The position numbers were made by a program, and so were the translations under genes. Positions 15,001 through 27,600 of a stretch of DNA of 64,000 nucleotides are shown in pieces. Under the pieces are notes generated by a model, which saw nothing but the letters and a program-made list of their open reading frames with translations, was not told the origin of the DNA and ran no database searches. Within the stretch, counting starts at the first letter, position 1. Every line of letters begins with the position of its first letter. The DNA comes from Formicarius rufipectus (lineage: Eukaryota > Chordata > Aves > Passeriformes > Formicariidae), in NCBI GenBank assembly GCA_013399695.1, contig VXAU01000197.1, positions 5,333,016 to 5,397,015 on the forward strand. Direction: 5' to 3'.

Positions 15001-18000
15001 GGCCATTGGGAATGGGCACCCAATGTGAGTGTTAACACAGGCAGGAGAGTGTGCCAGGAGAGCAGGGAGTCACCAGAGCAGACCAGACAACAAACATGGA
15101 GTTTCAAACACATCTGCTTGGCTTTTTGTGCCAGACTCCTTTCATGCCTCACCCCCCCCAAAAAAGGGACTTCTTGTGCCTCTCTCTTCCCCCAGAAAAG
15201 CATCTCAGTTGCAGACTTTGCCCATGTACCAGGAGATCAGGCAGTCAGGGTGAGCAGTGGGAAAGGCTGGAACAGGCAGCTCCCCTGGTAGGAGAGAACT
15301 TCCCATACCCAGGGCTCTCCCCAGCCCTGAGCCAGGGGGTTTTGTTGTGGTTACTGCTCCTCTCCCAGAGCTGTCCTGTGTCCCAGCCCAAGCCCTGCAG
15401 CCACGCTCGGCATCTTCTGTTTGGTCACAGCCCAACGTGCTGACATGTGAACAACTCCTTTTAAAGAACAGATACCCTCCTTTTCAAAGAGCAAAGTCCC
15501 CTGGGCAGCTGGGGAAGCTGGCAGGCTGAATTTGGGGTTGCTTTGCACTCCCTGTGGCTCTTCACAAGAAGGAGCCAGTGGCATGAGATGGGGCTTGGGG
15601 ACCAAAGTTGGTGCCTTTGCATGTTAGAAACCATTTCCGTTTGCAAGCCTGACAAGCACTGTCTGTGTCAGTATTTGTGATCCCCACAGAGCTATTTTTC
15701 TACATTTCCCAATACTTTCTCTTCTTCCCTATTCAGCCTGCAGATGGGTCCAGCCTCTTAGCTGGCTTCCCTCAAAGGAGGGCATTATATTATGCCATCA
15801 TTTCTCACACTGTTCTTTTCTCCAGCAAATTTCTATTATGATTGGAAAAAAAGTCTGGCAGCCATCACCTCTGCTCTTAGATGAACTTGGTTGGTTATTG
15901 AGCTATTACTCATAATTTAATTGTCTTCACTTGCTCCATCTATGTAAAAAGATGAATAAATACATAGATATAATTATGAAGGAGGTGGGGAGCAATTTCG
16001 GGTGACCCAACTGGAGTTGGAAGGAGAGGGAAATTGCATTGAGCTGCACCAATTTACACCTTCCTGATACTGACTTTCTCTGACAGTGAAACACTTCTCA
16101 CTACCAGAACTCAGTCTAGTGCCTACTTGGCTTTAGTGTGCAGTTAAAGGAAAATTCACAAGATGCAATTTAAGCAAAAGTTACAGATTGCTGTTTCAGC
16201 TTCTGAGAGTCAAAAAAGTGAACTCAAGCATATGTAACTTCAGAGACTAACCTAATCTTCCCCTCTTGCTGAGAAGATTCACATAGCAACAGTGAAAGGG
16301 GCTTTCTTCAATTTGCTTTATCCTGTGTGTATTTAAGATAACCCTTTTTTTTGCAGAATTTCATTTAGCTACTCATACTACAAACACAAGGACAGATGGT
16401 CACCAGATCAAACTTAATCAGCATTCTGTATGCTGGATTTTGGGCTTAGAAATTCATCTGGTTCTAGTAAAGCATAGTCTGAAACCTGCCTGATGTTAAC
16501 TCAACCACAGAATTGTATTAAATTTCTAAGCCTCCCCATCCTCACAGGAGATTGAGATGGGAACCATCGGGCAATTTCTAAAAGGAGTTGATTAGTAGTT
16601 TAATTAGCAGAGATCAGAATCCGCCCTCTTAGTAGTGTCTCTCTGGAGAAATGCATTTTTAATGGGAGAGTGCAGCCCAGTTTTGCCCATTTTTGTCTTC
16701 TTCAAATTCACCACAGAGCTAAATCCAGCCCTGGAGTAAGAGGATGCAGTTTTGTTTCCATCCCTTTACACTGAATTCAAGGTCTAGACCTTGGCAGTGC
16801 ACCCTCAGTCAAGGCAATTTGGACTATTTTCCCATGGCTTCTTCTCATTCCTCTTTTCATCCAGCTCTTCCCTTCTCTGCCTCTCACTGTTGTCAGTTGT
16901 TGGGCTGAACTCCACGGGAGTGTCCCCATCCCAAGGAGTTGTGGTTTCATGCACAGGACACAAAATGAGCTTCCCCAGAGCTGGGCCCCACGGGGAAGGG
17001 CTGTCAGGCTCCTACCTGCCCATGAGCACACGGTATCCAGGGACCATAGCAGAGCCATAGCAGAGCCTCCTTTGTCTCAAGTGCAGTCAGGGTCTCACTC
17101 TGTGTCCTTAAACCCTCTGTCCTTCAGGTTGGTGTGGTGATCTTTTCACCCTCTCAAACCCACACCACTGTTTTATCCCTCGTGCCACAGTCTGTAAGAG
17201 ATGTGTGTGCCCCTGCATCCAACCCTGCTGCCTTTATTGGCATAACTGTGGCATGGGGCTGCCTGGCTAGGAACCAAACCCCCCTCCAAATGGCACAGAG
17301 GTGACAGCCATCTGTGTCTTTCTCACATTTGGTTTCATTGTTTTAGGATCAAATCCAACCACTGCAACCTACAGTAACTCTAGACTTCTCAAGGCTCAGA
17401 GCTTTCCATATAGCACGATCTGTGGTTTCACTGTGCAGAAGCAAACCTGGAAAAAAACTTGTTGGACTGGATGAGAAGTTATTTCAGTTAGTGCAGAGGG
17501 CTGCCAGTGGTGAAACCAGCACTCCCAGAGCATGAATGAAGGGAGGGTGTTTCATTCTCTGCACGCTGGACAATTCAGTCCTAACTGGGCATTATGGTTG
17601 CACTGGGCAGCTCACTCTCGAGATGTATTTCCACTGCCACGTAATAAATATCAGTGCTCTTTATGGGACACTCATGGATGGATGGAAGGCATCTAGTGGT
17701 TGCTAAAGGTTATTCTGATGATGTATATTCAAAGCCCTCCTGTTTGGCATTAATTAGCACGATGTTCTATTTTGCAATTTCCTAGCACAGACACATCCAG
17801 ATTCCTACTAGGAATTGGAAGTGGCATCATCCACCACCCACTCCTCCACCCAAACCAGACAGCACTGATACAATCCCTCCCTCCCATGAACGCCCCACAA
17901 CCCCATGGCAGGGAAATGCAGAGGCTTGGAGGATGCAGGACTTTTTGCATTGCAAAAGCAAGGCATTCATTTCTGACAAACCTCAGGCTGGGATCTTCAG

Positions 18001-21000
18001 GAAGGTCTCTCCCATGGGTCCCAACATCCCAGTGGCATTAGTTGGGGGCAATCAGTAGCTCCTGATTTGGCATGTGGGCTGGAGTATTTCTGATCTCCAG
18101 GCTGAGGATTGGTGGTTGCAGGAAGCTGATGCCCTCAGGAGCTCAAAACTCTAAGGAACTGATGGAAGTTTGTGACCCACACACTGATTTGATCTCTTCA
18201 TGTCACAGCACTGGGAGGAGCTGATGTAAACCATTCCCTTATGTGTTCCCCATTTCTCTGGGCTTGGTTGCTCCAAGCCCACTACAGCTGCTTCCTGATG
18301 CAAAACTAAGTAAAATGTGCAGGAGGTACTATGGGGGCTGGATTCTGCCCTTGCCAAAGTCCAAGAGAGAAGGGAACACTCGCACTTCTTCTACCTATTT
18401 TATTCCTGTTGGGTGTCTGAAAACCATTTGCTACCAGCCCCAAGCTCCAGAGATAATTAGATGCTGTACCAACCAAACTGCCAAAAAATGAAAACTTGTG
18501 TGCTTCAGTATTGCATGGAACATAACTTAAAATAGCTAAACAGATCCTGTAATTAGGGAAGTACCAACTTACACTCATATCCTCCTCTGCCCAGACATCC
18601 CACCTTTGGGATGTTCACGGCTCCTGAGCTCCTGGCACTGGGCTGACAGTGCTTTTTCCATTAACTTTGGTGCATACTCAATGCAAAGGGACTTTTTTTG
18701 CTTCTTTCTTATGAGAGGTTCTACCTTGCCTCATGTAAGGATCCTTGGCCTCTTGAGCTCTAATGCTGGAGGTGATTCTTCTGCACTGATCTCTTACAGC
18801 ACAGCCATCCTCTCAATGGGCTACGTGGTGGGAGGTGGGTTCTTTCCTGTGAAGCACCCATGGGGCACAGTTACAGTCCTGCAGCTGTGACCCATTGTAC
18901 CCACGTGGGTGGCTGCCACTGTTGGAACTGCCTCCAGCATCACCATCCCCACGGCACCAAAGCTGTACTGCAGCTCCACCTTTCCCAGCACCACGGTCCC
19001 TGCACACTCTCCCAAGTGCTGGAACAGCCAGGCTTACATGCACCAGTTCATTTTGGTTTTCACACCTCCAGCTTCCCTCCAGATAAATGTATTTTTTTAA
19101 CTCAGGAGTACATTTGTTCCAAGTCAGATGCCAACTGCTCCCAGTGCCAAGAAGATGCAGCGCTCCTTCTGCTCGCTCTGTTTTCCTGTGAACTTTATCA
19201 GTTTTTGCTTGTTTCTCTGTGACCTTTGGAGCCCATTCAAAGTCATCTGCCTTTTGCTTTGATTTCCTTTCAGTCCAGTGCAGGTTGCCAGCTGATTTGT
19301 TGCCTGTTTTTACACATCGCCAGCAAATCACCACCTCTTCATATTGTTCAGTCAGTCAACAGCTCCAGGCTTGCCAGCTCTTTTTGCTAATGGGCTAGGA
19401 GGGATTGTTACATCTAGCTGATGGGACCAGAAAGCTGCTTAATTACAGCTAACAAATCTTTAAAGCCTAATGTAGGACTTTTATGGCCAGTGAGGGTCTG
19501 GCCAGTGTTATGGACCCAAGGTCTACCTGTATGTTGGCTGTACCTCCTCTTTCCACTGGTTAGCTGGGCACTCCAGCTGCCACAGGCACTGGATCTACTG
19601 TGCTGGAAATGTATCCTTCAAGTTGTTAGGCCAGAGATTTGGCTTGTGCTGGTTCTGGGATGGAGGAGGTTTTTATTGTAGAGCTGGAGGGGACCTCCTC
19701 CTGGGTGCTCTCCTGCAGCTGGTCCCAGTTACAGGCAGCCAGGGATCAGTGGGAGGGGAAGGAGCCTGGTGAATTTAAGATGTGCTTAATCCTGCAGTGT
19801 TGGCAAGAGCTGGAGTGGACATGGGAGCCTCAGGTGAGGTGTAGAGGCCACAGGCCGTGGCCAGGCTCAGCTCCAGCACCACACAGCCCACAAAGTGCTC
19901 CTTCCATGCCTGGAAGATTCCATGTTTTCCATGTACTCCTCGGGAGAGCTGTATTGAGGCCCATTTGTAGTGAGAGGCAGGAGTACTTTCTCCAAGACTT
20001 ACGTATGTTTCACTTCACATTCATCTGTGTTGCTTTGCAGCTCCAGGTTTGGTGCTCAATTAGCTCTTTGAAGACCAAGATTTCCTTTGTGGGACAGGAG
20101 TAAGATCCATATCTCTCTCCAGTACAGAAGACAGTCAGAAGGAAAGGTGTAGCACAGCTGACCAAAACCCAGACTCACTATGGGCATCTCCCACTGCGTC
20201 ATTCAGGACCAGAGGTATGGATTTATTTCTTGTGCACAGACATGGTATATGTACCTTTGGACTATTCTTCTTCTGTTTTCTCTGTATGGGGCCCTGGTCC
20301 CTAAAGAAGGTGATTCAGAGTGATACTCACTGAGTAACTGTGAGGATTTTACATAGTGCACTGGGTGTAGCATTTTCAAAGGTCACTGCACATTTCTTGG
20401 GCTTTCCACAGAGGTTCAACTTTTACTCTTCCTCCTTTTGCTGGTTCCCTTCCCATAAGTCACCAGAATGAAAACATGGATGTTCCACATGAGATGGAAA
20501 AAGCCAGTAGCAGAGTAAGGGCTTCATTTTGCTATTCTGCTTTCAAGCATTGCACTATAAAGACTGTCACGGGGTCGTGGGCCACATGTGGCCCCCTCAA
20601 AGAGAACTAAGCTGTAATGGGATCCAAGAGCTGACCCACTGCCACAAAACTGCTCCCAGAGTGTGTGTAAGGACCGGAGGGACTGTGGGCTCCAACCATG
20701 GTTTGCTCTGCAAGGCTCTGCCCCCCTAGAGCTGCAGAGCCAAATACTGGGGGAGCTTTACTGCTCCCCCAGGCCATCAGAGCAGCCAGACAGGCTGCCA
20801 AGGTTAGGGATTAGTGCTGGCTTGGCTTCCCTAGGCTCTCTTGGGCACAGTCTGAACCTCAAATGTGCCATGTCTGCAGTTACATCTCTGATCCAGATTG
20901 AAGCTCGTTTGCTTGCATGGCCTCACACCAAAGTGCTCAGTTTGAGCTCCCTGATTAAATGCTTGCCAGGGTTCTGTGTTTTGCACTGAGGTCTGTGCTG

Positions 21001-21229
21001 CTGCCACCACCCACGGTGCCAGGTCAGCCCACAGCCCTCCTGCCAGCCATGGAATCACAGCATGCAGTGCCAACCCTGGCAATGCCACATCCGAGGGGTC
21101 AGGGTGCCCGCACAGCTCACAGGCTGGCACATCTCGTGAGAACCTGAGGAAAAAGGCACCAGAGAGCCTGGACAGCCCCTCGGGATGGGCCTCTCATCCC
21201 TCGCTGTCCCGGTGCCTGCACGCGGCCGA
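1..21229. other. Gene-free region, no recognisable exon
   Basis: I see no exon, RNA gene or intact mobile element here. Open frames are short (219 codons at most), start at arbitrary ATGs, overlap on both strands, lack splice-site context and resemble no protein family I know. Composition is ordinary unique vertebrate DNA with low CpG and scattered homopolymer runs. In human the gene beyond CCDC92 and ZNF664 in this direction is RFLNA (FAM101A); I looked for its conserved C-terminal block and did not find it, so that gene should lie outside the window. Distal regulatory elements or lncRNA exons cannot be excluded by eye. Confidence 0.6.
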
Positions 21230-21237
21230 TCCCGAAT

Positions 21238-21346
21238 CCCACCCCTCCATCCTTCCCGCATCCCACCCCTCCGTCCTTCCCGCATCCCATCCCATCCCTC
21301 CGTCCTTCCCGCATCCCATCCCATCCCTCCGTCCTTCCTGCATCCC
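21238..21346 (+). repeat. C-rich minisatellite, 24-29 bp units
   Basis: Four imperfect copies of a unit built on CCCACCCCTCCGTCCTTCC plus CGCAT. The first two copies are 24 bp. The last two gain an extra CCCAT block and are 29 bp. The array is pyrimidine-rich on the plus strand. It has no coding meaning. Confidence 0.85.
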
Positions 21347-21378
21347 GGCGCGGGGCGGGCGCTTTCCGCGGGGAGCGT

Positions 21379-21392
21379 GTGCCCTCTGCTGG
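21379..21392 (-). promoter_or_regulatory. Predicted CTCF-binding site
   Basis: The minus strand reads CCAGCAGAGGGCAC, which fits every position of the vertebrate CTCF core consensus CCASYAGRKGGCRS. It lies in a CpG-containing stretch between two minisatellites. Such sites often mark insulators or loop anchors between genes. Occupancy is inference. Confidence 0.5.
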
Positions 21393-21420
21393 CCACGGAC
21401 GGAACTGCACCGGGGCCGCG

Positions 21421-21641
21421 CTGGGATGCGGGGTGGGATCTGGGGTGAGATCTGTGATGGGCTCTGCGCTGGGATGCGGGGTGGGATCTGGGGTGAGATC
21501 TGTGATGGGCTCTGCGCTGGGACGTGGGGTGGGATCTGGGGTGAGATCTGTGATGGGCTCTGCGCTGGGATGTGGGGTGGGATCTGAGGTGAGATCTGTG
21601 ATGGGCTCTGCGCTGGACTCTGCGATGGGCTCTGTGCTGGG
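21421..21641 (+). repeat. 48-bp minisatellite, four copies plus a partial
   Basis: Full units are at 21421-21468, 21469-21516, 21517-21564 and 21565-21612, followed by a degenerate partial copy to about 21641. Each unit contains the words GGGGTGGGATCTGGGGTG and AGATCTGTGATGGGCTC. Differences between copies are single substitutions such as GATGC, GACGT and GATGT near the unit start. Because 48 is a multiple of three and the unit lacks stops in several frames, long artificial ORFs appear on both strands. Confidence 0.95.
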
Positions 21642-24600
21642 CATGACCTGAGCTGAGTTTAGAGAGGGACAATAAACCAACATGAAATGCAGCCGCGAGC
21701 TGGGAACCACCAGCATGGATAAAGGAAGGCGCCACGGACTCTGTGCCTGCGGGTGCAGGGCAGGGTGCAGGCGGGGTGCAGCCCGGCTCCTCCAGGGTGA
21801 GGAGAACCCCAAGTGCATCCTCAGTGCAGCCCAGGTAAGCCCTGAGATGGAGGCTGGAACGGGGCAGCAGCACAAGAAGGGCCCAAGGCACAGAGGCAGA
21901 ACTTTTCACCAGCCCGCAGCACAGTTGGGGCAGTCCCTGCAGAAAGGACGTAAGAGCAGGGGCCCGAATCCAGCGTGCGTCTGTTCCCTGTGTTTCTGAA
22001 ATAATCCCTCGCAGATCAACGGGGTTTCACATCTTTCCCCATCTGTTCTTAATCTGTTTGCCTGACAGATGCCAAACCACTATACCCTGCATGGAAAAAC
22101 ACAAAACAAAATACAAAGCTTTGTATCTTCCCTGGGTTTATTCAGAAAGGTTCCCCGGAGCCTGGCACTGTTCGTGCCCCAGGCGTGTGCCCAGGGAAGA
22201 AGCTGCCCCAGGGACAGATCTGCTGTCAGCAGAGGCTCACAGAGTCTGTTCAGGGCACACACTGTCTCTGATGGAGAAGCTTTGTGTTTATGCAAACCCG
22301 ATGACTCCAGCTGATTATCTGCTGCTGGCATCCCTCTGCTGCCAGGAAGCCTCTACCAACATCCCGATCCTGCTGTTCCAGGCACTGCAGACTTGTACAG
22401 CCTGAGGCAGTCCCGGCCAGGCAGGAGGTGGGCAGAGAGAAGAGAACTGTCTTGCTAAAGGTCACAGAACAGAAGGAAAACCAACACCCTGAACTCCCCA
22501 AAGGCTCCAGACAATTTGTCAAGCTCCCTCTCATCCCTGTGTTACCTCAGAGTTCATCCCTGAAAAATCTGTTGAGGACCCAAGCAACAGTATTTTAATG
22601 GTACCCATGAATAGTTTATTTAAGGCTGAGACTTGGTGACTACAGCAATGTCATTATCACTGCCTGGAATGTACCATCTCTGATAATAAATAATACAAGA
22701 TAGCTCCCAGCATCAAAAATAATTCTGTCCTAAGCTGTTCCCATCTCATCCTATCGATTAGAAGGTTTGAGTGTTTGCAAAAGCTCATACATTAAAGGGA
22801 CTTGAACTTTCTTCTTTCAAAAACTGAAACTGGCTCTTTCCAGGGCACTGCCATGTAATTTACAGCTCTATCACCACTTCCTTAATGGTTGCCAAGTTCT
22901 CTGGGAGCCTTTGAAAGTGAATGTAATAAAAAGATATGAGCTGAGACTGACCACAACTTTCATGTCTGCAGGTCCCTACGTGCCTTTTTTTAGTGCTTTC
23001 AACAAGCTGATGGAAACCAATTCTGTATCTTTAAGGCAAGATGATGAGGTTTTAGAGCTCGCCTGACTAGTGAGAAGGGAGAATTGATACAGCAGCCAAA
23101 TGCCAGCACATTTCTACATCTCAGCTTCACCATCAGCCTCGGCTAAGAGAGGGAAAAGCAGAGATTTCCTCTTTGTGTATCATTTGCTTAATCAATGTGA
23201 AATACAATCCTTCCAGTCTGAAAATAGGTCTGAAACACTGACAGTTAAACAGCTGTGCAATATTGCCCCAAGAACGGAGTATTTATATAAGGTTTGGCTG
23301 AGTGAAAAAGAAGGCTGGGAAAAGATTCAGCAGCTCTGATAAGAGAGAGGAAATGGCACTGTCTTGGGCTGTTAACATCACAGCTTGACTTGCTCTGTTC
23401 AGGCTCTGCTTCCCTCCAGCCCAAGCCTATGTTAATTTAATAAATGAAAACATCCTGTGCTGCTCCAGTTTGGCAAAGGTAAGATTTGGGGTGAAGGAGA
23501 TCCTCTTTGCTTACTCTACATGTTTTGCCAGTATCCCCCAACTCTGTGAAATGTCAAGAGAAAGATCAACAGAGTGAAACGTAATCTCAAAGAGAAACAC
23601 AGTATTTTTTAAAAATGTCCTCACAGCAGCAATCATAATAAAAATACAAACCCGAGGTTTGTAAAAATCTAGCAATAAAACCACAGACATCTTTACAACT
23701 CCCAGCTACACAGAGCTCCCAGCAAGCACAAAGACCCTCCCAGACACAAGGAGCAAAACTCTAACTGGGGACCAGGCCTAATTGTTTTACAGTCCGCAAA
23801 AAAAAAGAAAAAAAAAGCCACACATGACACCAATTCACAGATCATTACCAGCCACCATCAGGGAAGATAAAATAAATTCCCTTTATTTTCCTCTACCTAG
23901 AGACCACGGAGCAGCTGAGTTGTTGGGAGGTGGAATGCTGTGCTTACGGGCAGTATGTGGCTTAGGTTTATAAAGCAATCTCTGATGTTTGTGCTGTTTC
24001 CTGGTCATTAAAAGCCCTTTTAAGAAGGCAGATTACAGTCATCTCTACTCCCCGAGCTAACAGTGAGCATGTTCTGTTCCATGGGAATAGAGATCATCTC
24101 GCTTAAAATGTGAGGCAAGCCCTTGGGCAATGCAGCTCAGCTTCCCAGTGTGCTCTGGCAGGTTATTTAATACTTCCATGCCTTGAATCTCCCACCGGCA
24201 AAAGGAATCCTGTATTTAGGTCTTTTCCAACCTCAATGATTCTCTGATTTCTCCCACTCTTTGTGCAGCCAGGTTTAAAGCTCTTCTCACGGGCACTGCT
24301 TATAATGAGGAGGGAATGGGGGACTGTGGCAGCCCAGGGCTGTGCGAGGGGCACAGACCCACCCGAGCACGGAGCAGGGTTAGAAAGCACACAGTGCTTC
24401 TGGTGGGGGACTTTCTGGTCCCTCTGCAGTCGTTCGGTCAAGTACCTTCGGATGTGCTTGACTTGAGTGCAGCAGGATTTTGACTGCCCTGTGTCACTGG
24501 GAGGGTGGGCATCAGCTGTCTGAGATGATGGCACTGATGCAGCTATGGACAACTGTGGTGGCTTTCCTCTGTCTGCCGCGGAAATGGACCCATGTGGTAA

Positions 24601-27600
24601 CAATAATGGGAAATTATTCGGAGGGGGGGAAAAGAATTCATTGTAGGCCAGGTTTAAAAAATCCAGAGTAAACAGAGCCTTAGCCTAGTGCTGTACAACT
24701 GTCAAGTCACATTGCAGTAGATTTCTTGATGCTGATAATTTAATGATTCTTTGGCCCAAGGGCACATCTCCCACTGCGAATCTGCTGCTCCAGAGCCGCT
24801 TTATCACTGACCTGAGAGGCAGCAATCACGGCTCGTGTGTAAATGTATGTGACGAGCGCTAATGCACGATAATGGCCACAGCACGTCCAGGGGGCTGACA
24901 ACACCCACAAGGTCCTGGATGTGTGTTTTGCTCCCTGAACACAGAGGTCACCGGCTTTTTTCTGATGATCTTTGATGGAATACTGTAGACAGAGCCTGAG
25001 CATGCATATAGAAATCTGGCAGTGATTACTTAAGACTAGTTGGGGGAGGGGGTTATTGTAAAAGCCTTAAAAAAACCCAGAAATTGCAGATGTCACAGGT
25101 CTTCTTTTGCCCCAGAAAAAAAATGTTTTTTCTTCTTCTCTTATTTCTAGGCTATTCACAACTTGTCCTTTTTCCTTTGTGGACTAATTGTCCAAGTTTA
25201 ACTGCCAAGTTGAAGAGCATTTTGAAAACTCTCCTGCGCCTTAATCACACCCTTTTTGACTGGAGTGAGAACCCTTACTCCCCAGGTTTCTGGGAAAGGC
25301 CTATGACACAATTGAAAGGTGGAATCTGCTTTTGTCCTTGTTTGTACAGTCACAGAATTCTGGCTAACAGCCATCTCATGAATTAATGCTGAAAAAATAA
25401 TGGATTTACGGAGAGTCTGGTTGGTAAAGTGGAGATAAGGGAGCTGAGTAAGGGGCTGACGCCTTCTCCCAGCCAGCAATGTAGCAATGCTTTACGATCA
25501 GGGAGTAGGTCAATTCACTTGCACATTTAATGCATGAGATAAGGGCAGCTTGCACTAAATTAGCTTTCTGGGCAATATATGATCTCAGGGATGCAAAACC
25601 CTTCCGGCTGCCCAGGGTCTTTCGGAGCAAGGCGTGGCAGAGCTGTTTGCAGATGATGCTCCCTTGTACTAAACACAACTGTTGATGCTCCTGAGCATCC
25701 TGCTATAAAACCATGACCCTCAGGCAGTGCAGGCCAGTGTGCCACATCTGGGACACAGCTGGCTACACTCTGCTCAGCACCACTTCAGCAGTGGGAAGCG
25801 AGGCTGCAGCAGTTTCCAGAAGGATCTGTGCGTTGTGCCCCCCAGTCCATGCACAGAGATGTGTGTTCAGCTCATGGCAGCCCATTCCCACCTCCTGCTC
25901 CTCCAGATGTCACGCTGGATTAGGCGTCTTCTGGATCCTGACCTGTTTTCTCCTCCTCAGTGAATGTCTGGGCCTCAGTTTCAGCACTTGTCATCAGATG
26001 TTACTTGTTCTGCAGCAGGAGGTTTCCTCTGGTACCACGAACCCCCCGGCCAAAGTGTTGTGCAAACAACGGAAGAACAATAACTGAAACCAGTCCCTGC
26101 CTTAAGGAGCTGACAGCATCTCCCTGATTCCTCCCAGCTTCTGTAAATAAATCCTTGGTGATGTTGCTGTTTTTCGGAGGACGATAAAAGGCCCTGTCGT
26201 CACTCCCTGCACAGACTTTTCCTGCCATTCACCGCGCTTTCCACCCCTTCTCCCACGCAGGGAGAAGTTTGTTAAGAATTAGTTCTCATCTGATGACTTA
26301 ATTATCTCAGAGGCTGCGGGTAAAGTGTCGCGAAGGAACAGCCCTGCGGGGGGAATGCTGACTTGGATGGTCCCACTGGGCAGGGTCAGCCCGTGAGGAT
26401 TTAACTGATGCTTCTCCAGTGGGATGCTTGATAGCAGAGGTAGGAAATAAGGATCAGTGTAGAGCTCTGCCACTGTACTCACACGCTTATGTACATTGGG
26501 TTCTCATTTTTTAAACCTTCCCTTTTGAAATGGGGAGGGTTCACATCACTCTTCAGATTTCATTATTTTGCTTGAGTTTCATCCTGGCTGTTGTTCCCCA
26601 CCAAGCTCTTGGAATGGCTCTGCACAATAACTTTCCCTGCCTTCCCTTGCACACTGAGAGCAGGGAACTTCTCTGACAACCTGCATGCAAAGAGACACAG
26701 CCACTCCAGCACACTCTCCTTCCCGCCGGGGTGAATGGGAAGCTAATCCTGGATTCTCATCTCAGCCACGCTGATCTAATTAATAGTCACTCTTTTGGAT
26801 TTATAGGGTGGAGGGTGCCTGGATTTAGATCTGCATTACTGGAATCAAAACCAGGCCAGCTGTGCTTGTTGATGCTAGAGATGCACAGCAAAGAGAAACA
26901 ACCTCCATGTGCAGTGACACAGGAGAGGTGATTCAACCTTCCTGCTTCCAGCTCTGCAGTCTCCTGCTCTCCCTTGTCCCTCTAATCTGTGGCCCTTAAA
27001 AAACAAGGCAAGCAGAAGAAAAATGAGAGAGGCACCTGGAAAGCAAAGAGCCAGCACTAGTGGGAAGATGCACCACCTCTACTGTCCTGGGAAATATCCC
27101 TGCTCCTAATGGAGCCTGGAGAACAAACCCAAGACCACAGAAAGCACAGGGTAGGAGGCTGATCACCTGAGACAGACACAGGACAGGAGCAGCCTTGCCC
27201 TAACCTCTCCCTAATATCTTGCTGCACTCATCTCCCCTTAACTAATTAGCCTGGGCCTTTTGAACTCCATGTGGCCCCTCCAAGTACTCACCAGTCTCCA
27301 CTCACTGGCAGGCAGGTCCTGCTGCTGGTGGTGGTGCTTCTGGGAGCCCTCCTTCCTCTGTGGGCATTTCATGGCCCAGGGTTTATGGCCACTTTGGAAA
27401 TCCTTTGTACAGATAACGTGGGACATTTCCAGTGCTGCCAGGCCAGCCCATGAAGGGCCTGCGAGCTGATGTGGAGTGGGATCCAGGCAACTCCTCAACT
27501 GGTCCTGAGACAGACTGGCCAACCTGCTGCTCTCCACTTGGCAGCAGGGTCCTGGCACACCACACAGATGATTGCATCCCATCAAATCCAAGCAAATCCA

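Larger units (their letters stand above)
21179..21440. promoter_or_regulatory. Small GC-rich, CpG-containing patch
   Basis: This patch stands out from its CpG-poor surroundings, with CpGs clustered around 21345-21375 and 21410-21425. It contains a CTCF-like motif and is flanked by two minisatellites. It could be an orphan CpG island or insulator, or simply GC-rich repeat DNA. No coding exon is associated with it. Confidence 0.3.

Noticed and set aside
21055..21909. Minus-strand ORFs of 252 and 284 codons
   Set aside because: They run through the 48-bp and 24-29-bp minisatellites, and their repeats (SHPRSHP-type or DPTPHPSAEP-type) exist only because the periods suit the frame. No splice or family evidence supports them.
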